A stretch of 64,000 nt of DNA from Nemophila menziesii. Its lineage: Eukaryota; Streptophyta; Magnoliopsida; Boraginales; Hydrophyllaceae. Under the pieces are notes generated by a model. The model was not told the origin of the DNA and ran no database searches. It worked only from the letters and a program-made list of their open reading frames with translations. Where the stretch lies: NCBI GenBank assembly GCA_029959085.1, contig JARWIR010000043.1, forward strand, positions 1,674,001 through 1,738,000, written 5' to 3'. The position numbers and the translations under genes were made by a program. Of the stretch, positions 27,409 to 41,560 are shown one piece after another. Positions within the stretch are counted from its first letter, which is position 1. Each line of letters starts with the position of its first letter.

Positions 27409-27560
27409 CTAACCATTAGATGTACCAAAAACATCAGAATGTAGTAGTGTAGTATTAGATGTATCATCAACAATAAACGGTTCCAGTGCTGTATTAGATG
27501 TATAGATAGATGGTTCCGGTGTAAAGTTCTTTTTCCTCTTCATAATAAACGTTTGACAAA
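25200..27560 (-). other. RepHel N-terminal exon region built of repeated small exons
   Basis: Several short putative exons, each ending in a GT donor, encode a basic, low-complexity N-terminus. The exons at about 26300-26390, 26510-26640 and 26940-27030 encode variants of KKAARxNRKxxMxxKR. Others encode acidic stretches such as 25200-25257 (DYVSNDETSDDSEEDGG). Two long AT dinucleotide runs (about 26208-26282 and 27359-27408) lie in the introns. Exact exon joins here are uncertain. Confidence 0.55.
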
Positions 27561-27974
27561 ATACCTGATATAGAAGTATATCAGTATTATCCTCTCGAGA
27601 ATTATTCTTTCTAATGCATCAGATTCACAAACATATATAATCATCAAAATGTATTTAATAAAACCACCATAGCCACCTAAACTTGCATTGTATAAAAGAT
27701 CAGTTAGTTCTCAATTAACTATTCTAACACACACATTGATACAATAAAGGTGAATTCAAATCTTTGATAAAAAAACACTTACAAAAATTAAATATATAAC
27801 ACAAATTTTAATTTTCTAAATGATTAACTTCTATTAAATAAATAGACCAAAGTTAATATCTTGATTAAATCATTCTCCAAATATGAAGAGAAAAAAAAGA
27901 TATAAAAGTTTATGTAGAAATTACAAAAGAAAAAAATACCCACACAATTATAATGACTACAAAAGAAAGCTTAT

Positions 27975-28691
27975 TAAAGATATTTGGAATAAAAAATAAG
28001 TTTTTGCAAAAATTTCATATAAAAATTGATTGATGGAATTTTCTAACACTTCAATCTTTTAACAATTGTTGAAAGTAAGAGAAAATACATTACATATACG
28101 AAACATAAAAGAGGGGAAAAACGTACCTTACAAATTTAAATCGGAAAAACTTTCTATAAATTAAAGACCTGTTATACAATTACAAACCAAGCAATAAAAA
28201 GTTATAATACAAATATAATAAATATAAGTATAGATATAAGCATAACGTGAAATAACAAACCTTGTAAGTGAAAGGATTGAATTTCTGGAGAAAAATTGAA
28301 GTGAAGAAGATGGTGTTTTGAGAACATATAGAGTTAACATTATTTATACCGAAGAAGAAAATAAGAGTGGGTGAAGGTTTTCTTTCCCAAGAGCAGAAAA
28401 ATGCGGCTGAGTAATAATGTTGAAGAAGAGAATAGAAAATAATGTTGAGTAAAAATACGGCAAAAAATAAGCGTGTGTATAGATTTGCTTTCCCAAGAGA
28501 AGACGAATACCCCTAAATGTCTTGAGTCTCTTTGATTACAATTTATTTATTTTTTATAAAATAAAAAAAATAAACATAGTTTAATGTTGTATCAACTCTA
28601 AGTAAATAAAAAATATGTAAGTGAGTATATATATTATAAATAACACATGAGTCAATTACACATGGCAGAAATAAACATTGTTCTTCCTTTT
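27975..28691 (-). promoter_or_regulatory. RepHel promoter and leader, internal copy of the Helitron 5' region
   Basis: It is near-identical to 34277-34966, the genuine Helitron 5' end. It contains a TATA box on the minus strand (GTATAAATA, 28341-28349) and a leader with a donor site near 28260. The similarity stops after TTCTTCCTTTT at 28691, just before the last 15 or so bases that form the real Helitron terminus, so this internal end is not complete. Confidence 0.8.
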
Positions 28692-29084
28692 GCGTTGATG
28701 AACACTCCGTTAATGACATGTTCTCTCTCTTGGGATGCAAAAAAATCTTTTTATCTGACATTATTATTGAATATTGTTATTGAAAAATGTAACAAAAAAT
28801 TGTATGTCGGCCATTTGCATTTTAAATTAATAAGGATCATGAAATCCAATATGACTAATAAATTCCATTCAAATTCGTCACTACCTGATTAATGTTTTTT
28901 TAGCCAGGTAATTTTTTTTAATATGCATAATATTAGTAAAAAACATCAAACGACATTTATGATATAAAATTACTTGCAATTAAAAATAGTGGACTCACTT
29001 TTTGACCTTATACTTAACACATCGATTATTCTTTTCGAACAGTATGTGCATGTGGGTACTTTACACTAAAAAAAAAAAATTATT
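28692..29084. other. Junction zone between the two Helitron modules
   Basis: AT-rich sequence between the internal 5'-like end and the second minisatellite array. No CTRR end with hairpin is visible here, so there is no second intact 3' terminus. A short featureless ORF at 28647-28892 is not called. Confidence 0.5.
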
Positions 29085-30320
29085 TTGAAAAACAGAACCA
29101 TGTATAATAATTATTTCAAAAATATATAGATTATTTTACATAACATAGATACTTTTAGCACTATTACTTTGAAAAATATAGGTCATATTTCATAATGTAG
29201 GGTCTCGTAGCGCAATTACATCAATATATAGGCTATTTAGCATAATATAGGACGTGTATGACAACCACTGAAAGTATATAGTTATTTTCATAATTAGCTC
29301 ACCATTTTGTACACTTCTACATTATTAGTGTTCAATCTGTCATTAGTATTATGACAAGATTGATGACTTCCACCAGAATCAGTAGCTTTTAACCTAGAGT
29401 AATTATTTTTTGCCTCGAGTATAACATTCTCAAGATCATGGAGAAACCCTTGTATATGTAAACTTAACCAACATGGATACATCTAAATGTTGGAATTAGT
29501 TACTAACAAAGAAACATTTGAAACCTTAAAACAAAAATAAATTAATTAATTAATTAATCTAAACCCAAATATAAAAAGTCTATAATTATAAATTATAAAA
29601 CATACACATCTAAATTACACAGGGGAATATCCTTTATAATCCGGGGCTACAATGAACAACAATTTAATTCAGCAGAAGCATCCAACAATTTTATAACAGT
29701 GAAATATTTCATACTAATTACTATGCCTGAGGTGAGAAAAACCAATCATTTATTAACCAAAAAAAGTATAATATTATTTTGCATAATTTGGACATGTAAA
29801 CCAATTATTTCAAAAGTATATAGGTTATATTGCTTAATATAGGGACATGTAGTGCAATTACTTAATAAAATATAGGTTATTTAGCATAGTTTAGGACCTA
29901 TAACGCAATTACTGAGAAAAGCAAACGTGATTTTGCATAATACAGGGATTTGACCAGTAGTGAAATTACTTAAAAAAATATAGGCTATTTAGCATAATAT
30001 ATAACGTAAAGCGTAATTACTGCAAAAAATATATATTAAATTGCATAACAGTGTCATGTAAACCACAATATAAATTATTTAAAATTTAATATTTCAAAAG
30101 ATATAGATTATTTTGCATAACATAGGTACCTTTAGCACAACCACTTAATAAAATATAGGTTATATTGCATAATATAAGGACTCCTAGCGCAATTATATTA
30201 AGATATAGGCTATTAAGCATAATATAAGGACCTGTAGCACAATTACTTAAAAAAATGTTATTTTGCATTAAGTTGAGACGTGCAGAGCAATTACTTCAAA
30301 AGAATATAGGCTATTTTTAT
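29085..30320. repeat. Helitron minisatellite arrays 2 and 3 with intervening 3' block
   Basis: The units at 29085-29285 and 29760-30320 are of the same type as 17160-18630 (GCATAATATAGGGAC, GCAATTACTT, AATATAGG). Between them, 29284-29750 repeats the noncoding block found at 18670-19070. The block appears once more, in part, at 30330-30610, so this side of the element holds a local duplication of array plus block. Confidence 0.8.
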
Positions 30321-30610
30321 ACCATGTACTTAAATCTTGGACTTAATTACTAACAAATAAACATCTGATACCTTAAACACACAATATATATATATATATA
30401 AAAACCCAAACCAAAATATAAGAACAGTCTATAATAACTAATTATAAAACATACACATCTAAATTACACAGGGAAACATCTTTCATAATTCGGGGCTAAA
30501 ATGATCAACAGTTTAATTCAGCAGAAGCATTCAACAATTTAATAACAGTGAAATATTTCATACTAATTACTATGTCTGAGGTAAAAAAAAATCAATCATT
30601 CAACCACAAA

Positions 30611-30895
30611 AGTCTAATATTCGAATTCCATCCAACACGACCTATAACTAAATCAACGATTTAATATATTTTTTAACACACCAAGTGATCATAATATTCA
30701 TCCTATACTATTAATTAAGATCCAAATATAAATAGTCAATTGAAAAGAGTTCTTCTTGAACAAAACAAACTGAAATTAAAATAACAGTCTTAAGCATACT
30801 GAGACTAAGTAAATGAAAGATTAAAACTTTGACAAAATTCTAAACCAAAAAACATCAGCAACACTAATCATCCTTCTCCTTCTTAACTGTCTTCA
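30611..30895. other. 3' region of the Helitron RPA-like gene
   Basis: AT-rich noncoding sequence downstream (minus strand) of the RPA-like stop codon at 30896-30898. Nothing else recognised. Confidence 0.5.
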
Positions 30896-33371
30896 TTAAC
30901 TTAGTAGATGAATTTTGCACACTTGATCTACATCAATAGTCTCAATATTTCTCTTAGAAGGAGTGACAACATTCGTCGATATATTAAATGCATCATCATT
31001 TGACTGAGATAGCGAAACAGAGTCCTGTGACACATACCATTTAGAATATAAGAAATAATGTTATGAATCAATAAACATTTCTTATATTTATCTTTAACTA
31101 ATGTCAAATGTACAACCTTAAATGAGGTTTCATTAGCATCTGTTTCATCATTTACGCTCAAACATGGAGAACCAACATTTTTCTGAATATACATTAAACA
31201 CATATATATTTAGTGTACTCCACAAAGAAATAATTAAAAACATACAAAACATGTATTGAGAGTACCTCTTCTAAATTGTAGAGTTTTATAAAAGAAGTAA
31301 TGATATTCTCATCCACGCATACTTTTTGGACATGATAGGTGCTTCCATCGGGGTCTTGCACATTATTATCTTTGATGAGAATCTTAAATAATACATTTTT
31401 GTCTAATATTTCATTAAGCTCAACTGGATATTATTTAGGATCATCTCCCTAAAAAATACAAACAAAACTTATGTCAAAACACAAACTTAAAATCCATAAT
31501 AAGAAAAACCAATCATAATCATAATGGAATACATTTATATAAAAAAAATAAGGTTACAAATTCAAGCTTACCCTTTTTTCAATAAGTTTAACCAAATCGC
31601 AAGCACTAATATTAACCATTTTTTCAACCTCTTTAGCAAATATGATGAAGCTAGCAGAATTAGTGTCATCCATGACAACCAACTCAATCTTATACCTATG
31701 ATTACAAAGAATACATTGAAATATTTTTCAATATAGATTACTAAAGTAGATCTATAATTACCTGAAATAGATCAAAGAATAAAAAGGAAATGTAACTTAC
31801 AGTAACGTAGTTGATTGCCAGTGTTTAACACAATTTCGACAATACCACATATCATCACTATCTCGAATGACCCCAGTATTGCATCTTCCGCTTGGACAAG
31901 CATTATACCACCATTTATATTTTTTTACCAAATTCTTGATTGTTGCGAGAACAATACACTTCCCAGGCTTACAAAATGAAAAAAAGAGAATACATATAAA
32001 AAACTAATTGATCAACACAAAAAATATAAGGAATAAATACGATTATATTGTATTACCTCCTTAACATCTTTCAGTTCGTCCAAAGTTTTTCTAACAGTTA
32101 AACGTAAAAAATCTTCTTCTAATGAGTAGGAAGGCTGTGAAGATAGTTGACTTAACCCATGACTGCTAGACTCTTGACCTATTGGAAAACTGCAAATAAA
32201 ATCATCTTAATACATATTAAAGCAAAAAATTATATAAATCAACTTTAATTTTATTGTGTATTCTAACCTTGATTTGAAATCAGTTACTTCAGAGATGTTG
32301 GCATTTATTAGCAACTTAGAAGCATATTTTGTATTGGACACTTCGACCTCACCTAATTATCATAACAATAACAAAATCAATATAATACAATCTAACTTAT
32401 CAATTAGAAAAAATAAACATAAAATTTAATGAACAAACCAAATTGACGTTTCATTTTTGCAGATTGTAAAATGACAATGTATGGTCCAGAATTGTTCTCT
32501 TCAACATATTTAAGAATTTGATCAGCAAAACCACCCCACAAGATGCACTTGATTTTCGAACCCCTAGAAAATTAATTTTCAACATACATGATAAATATTA
32601 ACACACAAGTAATCATACGTAATTTTACGATCAACAAAAATAAAAGCATGTGTTTATTTTGTGTATTTACCTTAAATCGTCAAGTTCAATGGCAACATTT
32701 TTACTATCAACACCATCTCTATGAAATTCTTTCATACCACCAATAGAGGTCATACATCCAATAACATCTAACATAGCATTTACATCCAATTATAGTTAAA
32801 ATTTCAAAAATTGTAGATTCAAATAATAAGTTACTGAAATAATAAGTTACCAATCAAATACTCATTATCATTGTTAACACTCTGAATGCTGGTATAAGGA
32901 GCGAAAACGAATTCATTCATAGGAATTGATGGTGCATCCATCTCTCTTACAATTGTCTTAAACTGAAAATACAACCGGTATTCGTGGATGCATGGCTTAT
33001 ATCTTTGTCGATTAAGGCCGACATTAAAGTCTGAAATACTATAAACCCTCTTTTCCTTCAACTTTGATTCAAATTTGTAAAGATGCATATTTTTAACAGT
33101 GACTTGAATTCTCCCGCCCTAGTAAAATATAATTTTTTAATATCTATTACTTCAATTAAGAAAACACATAAATAATAAAAGAAATAAAAGAAATTAATAA
33201 AAGTAATACCTTTTCATCTACGAGCACCATTTCTAAGGTTTCTCCATTATTGGGTGATTTTGTCAAATTTACGAAATCCGGTTGTTTCCACATGTGCACA
33301 ATCATCACTTTGATCTTCCACATCCTTTGCTCAGCACGTATATCTTCAATGAAGTTAAATCCATCACCCAT
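30896..33371 (-). pseudogene. Helitron-borne RPA70-like single-strand DNA-binding protein gene, disrupted
   Basis: Plant Helitrons often carry replication protein A large-subunit homologues, presumed to coat single-stranded intermediates. The likely start is the ATG at 33371, right after a splice acceptor. Exon 33210-33371 gives an OB-fold start (FNFIEDI...MWKIKVMIVHMWKQP), and exon 32851-33118 continues it. Further exons at about 32690-32780 (MLDVIGCMTS), 32455-32570 (IKCILWGGFADQI), 32275-32355, 32060-32195 and 31800-31970 follow. The last of these carries a zinc ribbon (CPSGRCNTG...WYCRNC). Then come 31560-31700, 31270-31440, about 31115-31190 and 30896-31025. The exon starting GDDPK has an in-frame TAA at 31431-31433, before YPVELNEILDKN. 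The product would be cut after the zinc-ribbon domain. Confidence 0.85.
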
Positions 33372-33596
33372 CTAAAGTACACACTATGTAAATATAAGTT
33401 CAAACGAATATATATAAGTACGAACATTAAACAACCATGAATAGAGTAAATAATTGAACTAAAAGTTTTTTATTCTTCTTTCCAGAAAACTATATAAATC
33501 TATAAACTACTACCGTAGTATGTACTAAACTGGTTAGGGTAAGAACTTTTAATACATCAGAGAGTCATTTTTTTACTATGATTTTTTTTCTCTAAC

Positions 33597-34341
33597 CTTA
33601 AAATTATATATTTGATACCTATATATAATATATAATTATAGCACCAAAAATTTGTACCATTTTTAGAGATCGTTGGACTACAAAAATAAGTATTTCCAAC
33701 ATTTTTTTACACAAATCAGATTATTAGACTATATGCATTGTTGAACCCTTAATTTTTTTAAATAATAGTTGAAAGCAAAAGAAAAGTCACGTACCTTCAA
33801 TTATAATATATCAGAGAGTCTTTTTAGACTCTTAGTTTAATTTGTTCAAAGATAGAATTTATATACTTCTTGACTATATACAATGATAACTCTAAAAAAT
33901 TATTAAAGATCGTTGGAATAAAAAATGTCTTGGGTCTCTTCTTTTTTTATTCTGATCTTTTTCTCGGACCTTAAACTTATATATTTGATACCTAAATGTA
34001 ATATATAATTATAGCTACGAAAATTTATACCATTTTTAAAGATCGTTGGACTACAAAAATAAGTATTTCCAACATTTTCGTACAGAAATCAGATTATTGG
34101 ACTATATGCATTGTTGAACCCATAAATTTCTTAAATAATAATTGAAAGCAAAATAAAAGTAATGTACCTTCAATTATTATATATCAGAGAGTCTTTTTAG
34201 ACTCTTAGTTTAATTCGCTCAAAGATAAAATTTATAAATTTCTTGACCATATAATGATAAATCTAAAAAATTATTAAAGATCGTTGGAATAAGAAATAAG
34301 TTTTTGCAAAAATGTCATATAAAATCTGATTGTTGGAATTT
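33597..34341. repeat. 373-bp tandem duplication upstream of the RPA-like gene
   Basis: Two head-to-tail copies start at about 33595 and 33968 (ACCTTAAA...TATATTTGATACCTA). They share GATCGTTGGACTACAAAAAT and CAGAGAGTCTTTTTAGACTC. This is leader or intron sequence of the RPA-like transcription unit. Confidence 0.75.
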
Positions 34342-34981
34342 TTTAACACTTCAATCTTTTAACAATTGTTGAAAGAAAGAAACAATACATTACAAATATG
34401 AAACATTAAACATACCTTACAAATTTAAATCGGAAAAACTTACTGTAGATCAAAGACCTGTAATACAATTACAAACCAAGCAATTAAAAGTTATAATACA
34501 AATATAATAAAATATTAGTATAGATATAAGTATAACGTGAAATAACAAACCTTGTAAGTGAAAGGATTGAATTTCTGGAGAAAAACTGAAGTGAAAAAGA
34601 TGATGTTTTGAGAACATATAGAGTTAACATTATTTATACTGAAGAAGAAAATAAGCGTGGTGAAAGTTTTCTTTCCCAAGAGCAGAAGAATACGGCTGAG
34701 TAATAATGTTGAAGAAGAGAATAGGCGTGGGTACAGATTTGCTTTCCCAAGAGAAGACGAATACCCCTAAATGTCTTGGGTCTCTTCGATTACCATTTAC
34801 TTATTTTTTATATAAAAAAAACATAGCGTGCTTAATGTTGTATCTAATCTAAGTCAATAAAAAACATATGCGTGTGTATTTATATTACAAATAACACATG
34901 TCAAAGTTGATTGACAAATGGCATAAGTCAATTACACATGGCAGAAATCAACATTGTTCTTCCTTTTATATATTATATAGA
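34277..34981 (-). promoter_or_regulatory. Helitron 5' end and promoter of the RPA-like gene
   Basis: The minus strand starts with the terminal TC at 34981. A TATA box (GTATAAATA) lies at 34631-34639 and a GT donor near 34550. It is nearly the same sequence as 27975-28691 in front of RepHel, which suggests that both genes share one type of promoter. Confidence 0.8.
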
Positions 34982-35140
34982 TAATAGGTGGTGTAAAACC
35001 TTGACAATTGTGCACAAGGTTAAGGGCTCAAGCCTTTAGGCCTTTGACCCATCAACTACCATGTTCACATCCATACAAATATTAAAATCACACAATAAAT
35101 ATAAACTAAAAAAAGAAGGACTAATTAATATATCTCCTTC

Positions 35141-38448
<3,308 letters not shown>

Positions 38449-39030
38449 TTACCAACACTACAAAAAAAGAGAGAAAAGGTGGCGTTTATTTTGGCCTTTA
38501 GTGGCAGTTATAACCGCCACGTAAACATTTGTGGCACTTGCACAACCGCCACAAAGACCGCCACCATGTTTGGAGCCACCTATTGTTCTGGTGGCAGTAG
38601 CAAAATACTGCCACAAATACTAAAGGTGGCGGTTATTAACGGAATACGCCACAAACGGTTTGTGGCGGTCACATTAACACGCTACCTAAGATAGAGTCTT
38701 AAAAAAAAGAAAATTAATGTTAACCGCCACCAATTCTAAAAGAAGTAAAAAATAAAAAAATTAATATTACAATATCATACACTATTTACAATAATTTATT
38801 ACATCCTAGGAAAACTACATGCTACCTAATTTCATACAAGATACTGTAATAGAGCTTCCATTGCTGTAATAGCATTCCTGTAATAGAGCTTCCATTGTTG
38901 AAGACATTAATTCTTCTGTTTTAAATAGTTCCACGATCTGCAAAAACATCCATTCAACTTTAGCACAAAATTAAATTAATTAGTGCATATTAACAATTAA
39001 ACAAAAAAGTAAAATTTACTGAGAACTTAC

Positions 39031-39350
39031 TGATAATCATCAGATCCCTTCTTATTTTTCGAACCAAATTTTAGTGTTGCTTTCCCTGAAGATACGATTT
39101 CCACTTAGATTAGTAAATGAAAATGATTGAAGATTCACGAAAAAAGTCAACACAGAGAGTTGACTTACCAATCTGATGATCCTCCCAAGCTTCTTGATCT
39201 GCAAATGGATCCATTTTCTCTTTAGTTTCTGTATCTCTGTACAAATCAATGATCAAGATCATATCAACTTTGAGAAACTATAAATCTAATTAACATTACA
39301 CTCACGTATAACATGTATATATACCTGTAACGAGCCAAAGCTACAGCAAA
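39031..39350 (-). pseudogene. Second, shorter copy of the captured PRP2-type helicase fragment
   Basis: The minus strand repeats the first exons of the fragment at 39397-40795: the ALARYR-encoding end, then DTETKEKMDPFADQEAWEDH (about 39168-39240), then GKATLKFGSKNKKGSDDYQ (about 39031-39090), with introns retained. Similarity to 40482-40795 is high, including intron bases, so this is a local duplication inside the CACTA element. Confidence 0.8.
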
Positions 39351-39396
39351 TCTATAATGCAATTAACTCCAAAAAACAATACAGTTCATAGTGTTC

Positions 39397-40795
<1,399 letters not shown>

Positions 40796-41560
40796 TGTAT
40801 CAAAAACAACAGAGTTCAAAGTTTGAATACTAATTAAAAATCTCTCAGATACGAACTATATCACAAACACACAAATACTAATTTGAATACTCAATTGCAG
40901 AGCTCAGATGCTCTCAGATATACGAACTATAACACAAATACACAAATACTAATTTGAATACTCAATTGCAGAGCTCAGATGCTCTCAGATACGAACTATA
41001 GCACAAAATACACAAATACTAATTTGAATACTCAATTGCAGAGCTCAGATACGAACTATAGCACAAATACACAAATACTAATTTGAATACTAATTATGTG
41101 TGCATATAATACTAATCAGGAAAGAATCGGAGTTTAATATCTAATTTGAAGAATCGAAACAAATTAAAAATGAGATTTACCTACAATCGATCTAGATAAT
41201 GGAAGTGAGAAACACTTTTCTTCAATCTCGAATCTAGATAACGGGTGAGACGATCATCTCCGATTCTTCAAAATACACAAATACTCTTCAATCTAGAATA
41301 TAGTTAACGGGCGAATCACATCCAGAGAGTTAGTGTTTGATTAAGATAGAGAGATGAGGGTTTTGATTAGAGAGAGAGGAGGGTTTTGGTTTTGATTAAA
41401 GAGAGAGGAGGGTTTTGGTTTTGATAAGAGAGAGAGAGAAGAATGACGATGGTTTTGTTATGTTGGGGCCGATGGTGCTTATACAGAAGGTTTATGATTT
41501 GCAATTATGCCCCTCACCTATTTCTTGGTGTCATTTGAAGACAATTTTTTTTTTCAAAAC
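40796..41560 (-). other. Probable 5' end and leader region of the captured gene, with tandem repeats
   Basis: It contains about four copies of a roughly 60-70-bp unit (40830-41090; AATTTGAATACTCAATTGCA, GAGCTCAGAT, ACGAACTATAGCAC). A region rich in GAGAGAGGAGGGTTTTGGTT follows (41340-41450). It lies upstream of the first recognised helicase exon on the minus strand and may be captured leader or promoter. No ORF. Confidence 0.5.

Larger units (their letters stand above)
19884..27543 (-). pseudogene. Helitron RepHel transposase gene (HUH Rep plus PIF1-type helicase), disrupted
   Basis: The product would nick and join DNA and unwind it for rolling-circle transposition. The likely ATG is at 27543 (MKRKKNFTPE). 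Small exons follow, then exons I could define: 24653-25091 with a CxxC finger (VCESCDAFMWYNE), 23653-24578, 22247-23464 and 19884-21527. The Rep domain shows the HUH motif LPHAHILLW (His codons at 23424-23426 and 23418-23420) and the two-tyrosine motif YLFKYVNK (Tyr codons at 23019-23021 and 23007-23009). The helicase shows Walker [10 protein letters not shown], Walker B IIWDEAP and the C-terminal motif KSQGQTL...YVALSRVRS. Two lesions are visible. Codon 24071-24073 is TAA where the family has Gln. An A-run of seven at 20767-20773 shifts the frame inside the helicase between ...VLRLTK and MRLQ.... The gene is therefore probably inactive as read. Confidence 0.9.
16690..34981 (-). mobile_element. 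18.3-kb Helitron
   Basis: On the minus strand it begins TCTATATAATATATAAAAGG (right end, 34981) and ends ...AGAAACTAG (left end, 16690), inserted between host A and T with no target duplication. A hairpin with a 7-bp stem and 3-nt loop (16702-16718) lies 8 nt before the terminal CTAG. The block 1 counterpart reads ACATAA-TAATAGG without interruption, while block 2 reads ACGTAA-[element]-TAATAGG, so the limits are exact. It carries a RepHel gene and an RPA70-like gene, both disrupted, plus minisatellite arrays and internally repeated 5' and 3' regions. Confidence 0.95.

Noticed and set aside
39052..39249. 65-codon minus-strand ORFs here and at 40503-40700
   Set aside because: They read through introns in the wrong frame. 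The real coding frames of the captured helicase exons are different.
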